Source: Bacteroidales bacterium
Lineage (GTDB): Bacteria; Bacteroidota; Bacteroidia; Bacteroidales; UBA932
DNA: 60,645 nucleotides
Assembly: GCA_017445425.1 (NCBI GenBank)
Contig: JAFSUF010000018.1
Span: forward strand, 1-60,645
Direction of reading: 5' to 3'
Shown here: positions 54,276 to 60,645 of the stretch, in pieces
Numbering within the stretch: position 1 is the stretch's first letter
Layout of the letters: the number at the start of each line of letters is the position of its first letter
Notes under the pieces: model-generated
Databases searched by the model: none
Told to the model about the DNA's origin: nothing
The model's input: the letters and a program-made list of their open reading frames with translations, nothing else
Translations under genes and position numbers: made by a program

Positions 54276-54460
54276 GTGCCATTATACGATAGTATGGCAA
54301 AGATAAATACCTATCGGTTGACTCTCCAATCCTGTGTGATCACCTGATTCTCAATATTTTCAAAGAACCTTTATGATTCTTTATTGGACACGAATGTTAT
54401 TGTTTAGTATTATATAACCGCTTCTGAATACACAATAAAAATAACTCTAAAATACTTGCT

Positions 54461-55906
54461 ATGAAAAAACAAGATTCTTTATTATTCCATTATGACTTAT
54501 GTGTTTTGCTCCTGCTGTGCATCATTATTGGTTGTACAAAGTCAGCTCCCGATGAAAGCAAGGATGTCCAGCAGATGCAGGCACCGACCATCAAGACAAA
54601 ACTCTTCAGCGAAGGATTAGATGCCTACATCGTTAAAGAAGGGGACATTGATAATTATATTTCTTTCAAGAAATTAAGGAGAAACACCGGTCTTGAGAGC
54701 AATGACGTCAAGGATATTGTTCCCATCGTGTGGAATGATATCACTTGCTTGTATGTGATTCAATTTGAGAAAGGCTTTGATATAATATCTGCCGATAAAA
54801 GAAGTCCGGTACCCATAGCAACAAGTGATACTGGTGATTATATTGAGTTCAATGACCCGGACGGAATCGGGGGTCATTTGGAAACAATGGCAGAGCAGGT
54901 CTGGTTTTCCTTGAATGAGTATTTAGGATCCCCATCTCCTGAAGCAGCAGAATATATCAATAATTCGCTTAATTTCTGGAGCCTAATAAATGGCGATGTA
55001 AAAACTGAACAACCGACAAAGAGTCCCGTCTCTGGCCGCTGGATATTAATAGATGTATCTAGCGAAGAGGAGGTATATGATTCGATACCACACTTAACAA
55101 CTACAACTTGGTATCAAAGAGGCACGTACAATGATTATTGCCCACAAGATATGGATACAGCTGGAGTGGTAGTGGCTTGCCCCGCAGGGTGTGTAGCAAT
55201 AGCCGGTGCACAAATGCTATATTATTTACATAATAAGTTGGGAGTCCCCACAACAAGTCCCGCAAGTGGTTTGTGCACAGGATATGTATTTGACAATACC
55301 GCGCAACAGAGTTTCTGGAACTATTCCTCATATACATGGGAGAATATGAATCCGACAAGATGCAGTTATGGTACAGATGTATATGCCGCCCTTTTAGTTG
55401 GCGACGTGGGGAAAAAGGTGAATATGAACTATTCATGGTCTGGCTCTGGGGCTTATATGGAGGACTTGGTCAGCTATGTTTTTGCTCCGTATGGGATAAG
55501 TAGCACCTATTACAATGGATATTCTTCAAGTATTATAGTATCTTCATTATCAGATGGCTATCCGGTGGTATGCGGAGGACGTCGGTTAGTTAATAACACA
55601 GATAAAGTTGGCCACTGCTTCTTGATAGACGGCTATAAACGTTTTCGGACAAAGACAACATACACATATGAATGGGCACCGGATGAACCTTATCCATACA
55701 CACCCAGAAATTACCCGGTTGATCCCATCAGGACGGAAATCACATACAGCACACCCCATATCTCGTACTATTGTATGAATTGGGGGCAATACGATACAGA
55801 TCCTAATGATGTTTGGTGCTCGCTTGATGGAATATGGCAATATGACACCATAACACCCTACATATACAACCGAAAAATGATTTACAATTATAATATTATT
55901 TTATGA
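54461..55906 (+). CDS. C10-family (streptopain-like) cysteine peptidase lipoprotein
   Basis: 481 residues with a lipobox (CIIIGC, Cys25). A Spi/C10 propeptide-like domain occupies about 45-190 (KGFDIISADKRSPVPIATS). The catalytic domain has Cys244 in CPAGCVAIAGAQMLYYL, His385 in GHCFLIDGY and a Trp-Gly in MNWGQYD. Bacteroides C10 peptidases are secreted virulence-like proteases, activated by propeptide removal. This one is outer-membrane tethered by its lipid. Its stop overlaps the next gene as ATGA. Confidence 0.9.
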   Translation: MKKQDSLLFHYDLCVLLLLCIIIGCTKSAPDESKDVQQMQAPTIKTKLFSEGLDAYIVKEGDIDNYISFKKLRRNTGLESNDVKDIVPIVWNDITCLYVIQFEKGFDIISADKRSPVPIATSDTGDYIEFNDPDGIGGHLETMAEQVWFSLNEYLGSPSPEAAEYINNSLNFWSLINGDVKTEQPTKSPVSGRWILIDVSSEEEVYDSIPHLTTTTWYQRGTYNDYCPQDMDTAGVVVACPAGCVAIAGAQMLYYLHNKLGVPTTSPASGLCTGYVFDNTAQQSFWNYSSYTWENMNPTRCSYGTDVYAALLVGDVGKKVNMNYSWSGSGAYMEDLVSYVFAPYGISSTYYNGYSSSIIVSSLSDGYPVVCGGRRLVNNTDKVGHCFLIDGYKRFRTKTTYTYEWAPDEPYPYTPRNYPVDPIRTEITYSTPHISYYCMNWGQYDTDPNDVWCSLDGIWQYDTITPYIYNRKMIYNYNIIL

Positions 55907-56631
55907 GAACGATAAAGATTAGTATTCCGGTGTTGATATTGGCGCTGTTGATTGGTTCCTGTCATACCGAAAAAGAAGATATACTCATGACGCCGTTTTC
56001 TTATAGACCTAATCTTGTAATACTCCCGATTAATGCGTTGAATATGAAATTGTCGGTTTATACCGAGCAAAATGCAAATGGTTATAGAATCCAGCGGCTG
56101 TTTCTTAAATGCACAAATGTGTACCCTAGAATTAGTTTTGATAACATCTCTGTTGATAAAGCAGAGACACAACTCAAAGATGCCATTGAGTGTTCCAAAC
56201 TCTTTATATTCGATGAAAGTTTTTGTGTGGTATACCTTGCGGGTGTCTCAGATGCCGTAAAGATATATGCCGATACCGATATAGCTGGTTATTCTGCCGG
56301 TGAGGACATTTCAGGCTTGTTCACCGTTTCTCCCATCTCTGCATTTCTGTGCAATGTCAAATATCCTGATATGGCACCGCTTAGAGTATTTGGAGACAGA
56401 GACAATCTGAATGTAAAAGTTCCTGTATCAGAATATTTTGTCGTTGGCACATCTCCTCTGATGGGTGTCTCATTCGGATGCGTGTTATCTGCCGTCGAGG
56501 GGTATGAAATGCTTATGGAACAGATTTTTGCCGGTTCGTTAAAGCTTTATGTTGAACTCCCCGTTACTGGAATTAATTCGGACGGAGAGGAAGAGGCAAG
56601 GGTGCTGATGGCATCGATTAATGCATACTGA
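55903..56631 (+). CDS. Lipoprotein coupled to the C10 peptidase, possible inhibitor
   Basis: 242 residues with a lipobox (ALLIGSC, Cys20). No known domain; mostly beta strands (LVILPINALNMKLSVYTEQ, FCVVYLAGVSDAVKIYAD). The four-base ATGA overlap with the peptidase gene implies coordinated synthesis. In Bacteroides fragilis C10 peptidase genes are linked to inhibitor genes, so an inhibitor or chaperone role is a reasonable inference, but this protein is larger than known staphostatin-type inhibitors. Confidence 0.5.
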   Translation: MRTIKISIPVLILALLIGSCHTEKEDILMTPFSYRPNLVILPINALNMKLSVYTEQNANGYRIQRLFLKCTNVYPRISFDNISVDKAETQLKDAIECSKLFIFDESFCVVYLAGVSDAVKIYADTDIAGYSAGEDISGLFTVSPISAFLCNVKYPDMAPLRVFGDRDNLNVKVPVSEYFVVGTSPLMGVSFGCVLSAVEGYEMLMEQIFAGSLKLYVELPVTGINSDGEEEARVLMASINAY

Positions 56632-56783
56632 TGTGTCTTTCTCGCCGGCATCGGTGGGAATGGCGCTATATCGGGGCCGGTTTTGTCATCGGGATTTACA
56701 GGCTGAGGAAGCTCTCCCAGCCGCAGACAGTAAGCATAGCTGCGAACGCAAAGGAAAGAGGGGCTTTGAAGAAGTTCATATCT

Positions 56784-56842
56784 AAGTGAGTTTCTCACTT
56801 TGAGGTACAAAAACCTACATCTGAAAAAAAGAATTACATTTG
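56784..56842 (+). promoter_or_regulatory. Hairpin and -7 element upstream of uxaC
   Basis: A small AAGTGAG-TTT-CTCACTT hairpin (56784-56800) precedes TACATTTG (56835-56842), an exact TAnnTTTG 20 bases before the uxaC start. The hairpin could be a terminator for the upstream gene or an operator for uronate control. Confidence 0.45.
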
Positions 56843-56862
56843 TAAAGACCAAATCAGGTGTT

Positions 56863-58266
56863 ATGGGTTTTATCAACGACGATTTTATTCTGGGCAGCAG
56901 CGCGGCCCGCGAGTTGTATCACAGTCACGCTGAACATATGCCCATCATAGATTATCACTGCCATCTTTCGCCAAAAGAGATAGCGGAGAACATACAGTTT
57001 AGCGACATAACCAAGCTGTGGCTGGGGGGCGATCACTATAAATGGCGCGCTCTGCGGGGCAACGGTATCCCGGAAGAGTATATCACCGGCCGCGACAAGT
57101 CGGCATGGGAAAAGTTTGAGAAGTGGGCAGAGACGGTGCCGTACGCCATGCGCAACCCGTTATACCACTGGACGCACCTCGAACTCAAGCGGGTGTTTGG
57201 GATAGATAAACTGCTGAACCCTGCCACGGCCCGGGAGATATTCGAGGAGTGCAACGCAAAGTTGGCTACCGAGGAGTTTCGCGGCCAGGCGCTGATACGC
57301 AAGTTTAACGTGGAGGTGGTCTGCACCACCGACGACCCCGCTGACGACCTATGCTGGCACAAAGAGATTGCAGCTAAGCCTTTCGGGGTGAAGGTGCTCC
57401 CAGCCTGGCGGCCCGATAAGGTGATATCCATAGAGGACCCAAAGGCCTTCAAGGCTTATCTGAAACGCCTGGAAGAGATATCGGGCAAGGAGATTGATTC
57501 TTACGCGGATCTGCGCGAGGTGCTGCAGTGGCGTCACGACTATTTTGAGTCGATGGGCTGCAAGCTCTCCGATCACGGTCTGGACACATTCTACGCCGCC
57601 GATTACACGGAGCGGGAGATAGAGATTATATTCAAGAAGGTGCTGCTGGGCAAGGCGCCTGACCCTAAGGAGATAGAGAAGTATCGCAGTGCGTTCTTGT
57701 TTGATCAGGCGGTGATGGACGCCGCCGCAGGCTGGGCGCAGCAATATCACGTCGGCCCCAACCGCAACAACAACAGCAAGATGTTCGCCAAGATTGGCCC
57801 CGACACCGGCTTTGATGCGATAGACGACAAGCCCGTTGCCGCCGCCGGCCACAAATTCTTTGACCGGCTGGACAGTGCCGGAGCCCTGGCCAAGACCGTC
57901 CTGTATTGCCTGAATCCCAAGGACAACGAGGTGATGACCGCGATGGCATACACATTCAACGATGGTTCCTGCCCCGGCAAGATGCAGTTCGGCAGCGCCT
58001 GGTGGTTCCTTGACCACGAATCGGGGATGCGCCGCCAGGTAGAGACCCTCTCCAGCCTGGGGCTGCTGAGTCGCTTCGTGGGGATGCTCACCGACTCCCG
58101 CAGCTTCATCAGCTACCCACGCCACGAGTATTTCCGCCGCATCCTCTGCGATATGCTGGGGGCTGACATAGACAGCGGCCGCCTGCCCGCCTCCGAGATT
58201 GATTTCATCGGCAAGATGGTAGAGGATATCAGCTACAACAATGCCAAGAATTACTTTGACTTTTAA
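56863..58266 (+). CDS. uxaC: Uronate isomerase
   Basis: The start at ATG 56863 (MGFINDDFILGSS) gives the usual 467-residue length. It interconverts glucuronate/fructuronate and galacturonate/tagaturonate. It is an amidohydrolase-fold enzyme. Metal ligand motif IIDYHCHLSPKEIA near 28-41, VVCTTDDPADDLCWH near 155-169, and the later HVGPNRNNN, LNPKDNEV and DSRSFISYPRHEYFRRIL. All family motifs are intact. It is followed three bases later by a hexuronate-type transporter, forming an uptake-isomerisation pair. Confidence 0.97.
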   Translation: MGFINDDFILGSSAARELYHSHAEHMPIIDYHCHLSPKEIAENIQFSDITKLWLGGDHYKWRALRGNGIPEEYITGRDKSAWEKFEKWAETVPYAMRNPLYHWTHLELKRVFGIDKLLNPATAREIFEECNAKLATEEFRGQALIRKFNVEVVCTTDDPADDLCWHKEIAAKPFGVKVLPAWRPDKVISIEDPKAFKAYLKRLEEISGKEIDSYADLREVLQWRHDYFESMGCKLSDHGLDTFYAADYTEREIEIIFKKVLLGKAPDPKEIEKYRSAFLFDQAVMDAAAGWAQQYHVGPNRNNNSKMFAKIGPDTGFDAIDDKPVAAAGHKFFDRLDSAGALAKTVLYCLNPKDNEVMTAMAYTFNDGSCPGKMQFGSAWWFLDHESGMRRQVETLSSLGLLSRFVGMLTDSRSFISYPRHEYFRRILCDMLGADIDSGRLPASEIDFIGKMVEDISYNNAKNYFDF

Positions 58267-58269
58267 TAA

Positions 58270-59925
58270 ATGACGACCAACCAGAAACTCATGACTAACT
58301 GGCGATGGTGGATTTGCAGTCTGCTGTTTGTGGCGACTACGGTCAACTATCTGGACCGCCAGGTGCTTTCGCTCACATACGAGGAGTTTATCAAGCCCGA
58401 ATTCCATTGGACTGATGCCGATTACGGATTGATAACCAGCTTCTTCTCAATCTTCTATGCAGTATGCTGCCTGTTCGCGGGCAAGTTTGTGGACTGGATG
58501 GGGACCAAGAAAGGTTACCTGATTGCCATCGGCGTATGGAGCACCGGCGCCTGCCTGCACGCTCTCTGCGGCTGGGCTACTGCCAGCATAGCTGGTCTTG
58601 GCAGCGTAGAGGCTATGCGTGCCGTTGAGGCAGGCAGCAACGCGGCGCTGGCCGTGTCCACCACGTCTGTGTTCCTGTTCCTGTTGTGCCGCGGCATCCT
58701 TGCCCTTGGCGAGGCGGGTAATTTCCCCGCCGCCATCAAGGTCACTGCGGAATATTTTCCCAAAAAGGTCCGCGCTTTCGCCACCTCTATCTTCAATGCA
58801 GGCGCCTCTGTAGGTGCCCTTGCCGCGCCGCTTCTGATACCGCCGTTGGCAGTGAAGCTGGGGTGGGAGATGGCATTCATCATCATTGGCGCCCTGGGCT
58901 TCATCTGGATGTTCTTCTGGGTGTTTATGTATGACAAGCCGGAGAAGAGCAAAAGGGTTAATGCTGCCGAGCTGGAGTACATACGTCAGGATGAGGCGGG
59001 AGAAGGCCGGTCGGAGCAGGCCGCGACAGAAGAGAAGCCGGCCAAGGCGGAGGCTGTGTCGGCCAAAACTGCGAATGGGGCAGATCAGGCCAGTGCAGAT
59101 GACGTGCCGGACAAGCGCTTTGCTATGCTGCCGTTCTCATGGGTGTTCATCGTGGTGGGAATGTGCGCCCTTTTGGGGTCGTTCTTGATCAAGTCCCTGC
59201 TCTGGAGTACTGCAGTGCTGCTGGTTGCCATTTTTATATTGAATATTCCGTTTGTACGCTGCTATAAGTATCCGCAGACCTGGTCGTTCTTCTTTGGCAA
59301 GTTCTTTACCGACGGGGTGTGGTGGTTCTTCCTGTTCTGGGCCCCGAGCTATTTCAGCAACCAGTTCCATGCTCCCGCCACAAGCGGTCTGGGCCAGGCG
59401 CTGATTTTCACGCTGTACCTGATAGTGACCGTCGTCTCGATAGGCGGAGGATATCTGCCCAAGATATTTGTCGAGAAAAGGGGGATGAATCCTTATGCCG
59501 GCCGTATGCTGGCGATGCTGATTTTCGCCTTTTTCCCGCTCGCATCGCTGTTTGCGCAGCCGCTCGGAGTCCATTTCAACTCCCCCTGGTGGTCGGCGGT
59601 ACTGATTGGCCTGGCGGCTGCAGGACATCAAGCCTGGAGCGCCAATCTCTTCTCTACCGTGGGTGACATGTTCCCCAAAAAGGCCATCGCTACCATCACC
59701 GGCATTGGCGCCATGGCGGGCGGTATCGGGTCTATGTTTGTACAGAGGATTGCCGGCAACCTGTTCACTTATGCAGAAAATGCGGGCGAGGCGTTCGCAT
59801 TTATGGGTTTTCACGGCAAGCCCGCGGGCTATTTTGTGATGTTCTGCTTCTGCGGCATCGCCTACTTGCTGGCCTGGGCTCTGATGAAGGCCCTGGTGCC
59901 TAAGTACAGGCCTATACAGCCTTAG
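58270..59925 (+). CDS. MFS hexuronate transporter (ACS family, ExuT-like)
   Basis: 551 residues and about twelve membrane helices. Opening WWICSLLFVATTVNYLDRQVLS and LCRGILALGEAGNFPAAIKVTAEYFP are anion:cation symporter (ExuT/GudP) signatures. The loop between helices 6 and 7 is expanded by an Ala/Glu/Lys-rich insert (about residues 230-285), explaining the extra length. Substrate is inferred from the adjacent uxaC. The 3' end overlaps the convergent DUF5053 gene by 14 bases. Confidence 0.88.
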   Translation: MTTNQKLMTNWRWWICSLLFVATTVNYLDRQVLSLTYEEFIKPEFHWTDADYGLITSFFSIFYAVCCLFAGKFVDWMGTKKGYLIAIGVWSTGACLHALCGWATASIAGLGSVEAMRAVEAGSNAALAVSTTSVFLFLLCRGILALGEAGNFPAAIKVTAEYFPKKVRAFATSIFNAGASVGALAAPLLIPPLAVKLGWEMAFIIIGALGFIWMFFWVFMYDKPEKSKRVNAAELEYIRQDEAGEGRSEQAATEEKPAKAEAVSAKTANGADQASADDVPDKRFAMLPFSWVFIVVGMCALLGSFLIKSLLWSTAVLLVAIFILNIPFVRCYKYPQTWSFFFGKFFTDGVWWFFLFWAPSYFSNQFHAPATSGLGQALIFTLYLIVTVVSIGGGYLPKIFVEKRGMNPYAGRMLAMLIFAFFPLASLFAQPLGVHFNSPWWSAVLIGLAAAGHQAWSANLFSTVGDMFPKKAIATITGIGAMAGGIGSMFVQRIAGNLFTYAENAGEAFAFMGFHGKPAGYFVMFCFCGIAYLLAWALMKALVPKYRPIQP

Positions 59926-60175
59926 CTGTTACGAGTTGTCCCGCAGTGAACGTTAGTTCGTCGGCCGCAGTGTTAAGCCTGCAAGCTAAATCTTTGAGAA
60001 CCTCGCTTAATTGAATAAGCTCTTCTGGGGAAAAATCTACAAATCCACCCGTCCCGTCCCTGTTGTCCAGCTTGTGGTACAACCAAGAGGGAGATTTCCC
60101 CATACTGCGTGCGATATGCGAGAAATTAATGTCTGAAATAACGGGTCTAAGTGTATTCTTTGCTTCTGTTGCCAT
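59912..60175 (-). CDS. DUF5053-like small DNA-binding-type protein
   Basis: 87 residues. The core INFSHIARSMGKSPSWLYHKLDN followed by FSPEELIQLSEVLKDLA has the DUF5053/helix-turn-helix-like pattern (IA...GKS.SWLY.KL) common in small Bacteroidales proteins near mobile elements. The role is unknown. It is 21 bases downstream of a 50-residue ORF and close to an IS66 fragment, so the cluster is accessory. Confidence 0.65.
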   Translation of the reverse strand: MATEAKNTLRPVISDINFSHIARSMGKSPSWLYHKLDNRDGTGGFVDFSPEELIQLSEVLKDLACRLNTAADELTFTAGQLVTAKAV

Positions 60176-60196
60176 ATTGAATATATACTTTACGCA

Positions 60197-60349
60197 TTAA
60201 TCAAACCATGGATACATGAGTTCTTCAACTCGCTTCATAATCTCATACTCGAACAATTCCTTGTTTTCCATCCATCCCTGTGCGGCTCTGAAGTTCCAAA
60301 TCATATCCATCAATTCAGCCGCTTTTTCGTTAAACTGTTTTTTGGTCAT
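60197..60349 (-). CDS. Small ORF (50 residues) upstream of the DUF5053-like gene
   Basis: The ORF reads MTKKQFNEKAAELMDMIW...ELFEYEIMKRVEELMYPWFD and stops with TAA. It is helical and acidic with no known domain. Good codon usage, tight spacing to the following gene and same strand support it as real; toxin-antitoxin or phage-type small partners are possible, but nothing specific is visible. Confidence 0.5.
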   Translation of the reverse strand: MTKKQFNEKAAELMDMIWNFRAAQGWMENKELFEYEIMKRVEELMYPWFD

Positions 60350-60446
60350 ACATCCAATAGCACAAACCTAATACAAAATTTCGTATCCGCCAAATGCAAG
60401 TAATGAACAGTGCGGTTCCTCTACAAAGAAAGGCATAGTAAATGAA

Positions 60447-60475
60447 ATAGCCAAGCTTTTTTAGGGCCTGGCTAT
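60447..60475. other. Small hairpin before the IS66 fragment
   Basis: ATAGCCA (60447-60453) pairs with TGGCTAT (60469-60475). It lies just before the point where IS66 similarity begins and may mark the junction. Confidence 0.3.
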
Positions 60476-60490
60476 CAAGTATTTCTGTTT

Positions 60491-60645
60491 GTGAACGTTA
60501 CCGCCGGACGCTACAAGATAGACGACAATATGGTGGAGAACAGCATCAGGCCGCTGGCCATAGGCCGCAAGAACTACTTGTTCTGCGGCGATGATGAAGC
60601 CGCCCAGAGGGCTGCCGTGGTCTACTCCCTGCTCGCCACCTGCAA
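60491..60645 (+). pseudogene. IS66-family transposase fragment, 5'-truncated, runs off the window
   Basis: The frame reads GRYKIDDNMVENSIRPLAIGRKNYLF, GDDEAAQRAAVVYSLLATC, the C-terminal DDE region of IS66 transposases (the conserved NN.VEN.IRP..LGRKN.LF with catalytic Glu). No IS66 coding sequence precedes it, so the start is missing through deletion or a neighbouring insertion. The 3' end lies outside the window. Confidence 0.88.

Noticed and set aside
56696-56779. 27-codon minus-strand hydrophobic peptide (MNFFKAPLSFAFAAML...)
   Set aside because: Could be a small membrane peptide, but it is short, opposite to its neighbours and has no supporting context.

Overview
The window reads as chromosomal DNA of a Bacteroidales-type bacterium, probably a gut or animal-associated member known from a draft or metagenome assembly. 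Evidence: a fused SecDF, the DUF4271-hemD-rnpA-yidD order, a DUF2723 (GT117) membrane protein, BACON/BspA-type and PQQ-type lipoproteins, C10 peptidases, and repeated TAnnTTTG -7 promoter elements (several exact, one with TTTG exactly 19 bases upstream). Most of the window is GC-rich and densely coding. The stretch from about 25.5 to 46 kb is more AT-rich and looks accessory. The assignment rests on gene content and promoter style, not on a marker-gene search.

Layout. 1-1050 is the 3' part of glycyl-tRNA synthetase, with an in-frame TAA in a conserved motif. 1.2-4.4 kb (minus) is an envelope operon of a SPOR/PD40 protein, NfeD and flotillin-like FloA. 4.6-7.6 kb is secDF. 7.7-10.1 kb (minus) is SUI1-DUF4271-hemD-rnpA-yidD. 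10.2-18.0 kb is an overlapping plus-strand row of DUF2723, uvrC and a large predicted metallopeptidase/propeller/barrel protein. 18.0-24.6 kb (minus) holds a thioredoxin-like lipoprotein, a phosphopantetheinyl transferase, tRNA-Gln, tadA, groEL-groES and an Xaa-Pro aminopeptidase. ispE follows at 24.6 kb.

The accessory part starts with a plasmid-style partition cassette (ParA plus a ribbon-helix-helix protein with AT-rich direct repeats). A glycosidase-like lipoprotein, an esterase and a PQQ-propeller lipoprotein follow. Two gene relics, one of the RHH protein and one of the PQQ protein, sit between the last two. From 45.0 down to 31.0 kb twelve genes run on the minus strand with almost no gaps. 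They encode a three-helix membrane protein, a 1022-residue tubulin/FtsZ-like GTPase, a zinc-ribbon/membrane/Ig-like protein, several unrecognised secreted proteins, a PEGA-SUMF1 protein, a CsgG-like protein, a four-helix membrane protein, a BACON/leucine-rich-repeat lipoprotein and a YD-like lipoprotein. A structured 5' leader precedes them and a frameshifted RAYT transposase lies just upstream. This operon is the best candidate for an undescribed system: a cytoplasmic cytomotive GTPase linked through membrane proteins to an exported assembly.

From 46.5 kb the window returns to core genes: an AIR-synthase/ThiL-like protein, then sufB-pnuC-sufC-sufD with a half-length SufD and a promoter that leaves almost no leader. 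A SUMF1 lipoprotein, an ECF sigma factor with an anti-sigma/beta-barrel fusion, a decayed IS4-type transposase, a C10 peptidase with a possible partner, and the uxaC-hexuronate transporter pair follow. The right edge carries a DUF5053 gene, a 50-residue ORF and a 5'-truncated IS66 transposase fragment.

Two dispersed palindromic repeat families are visible. One is a 106-bp element, identical in length and centre, at 1070 and 20864. The other is a hairpin repeat of about 60 bp that flanks tRNA-Gln on both sides.
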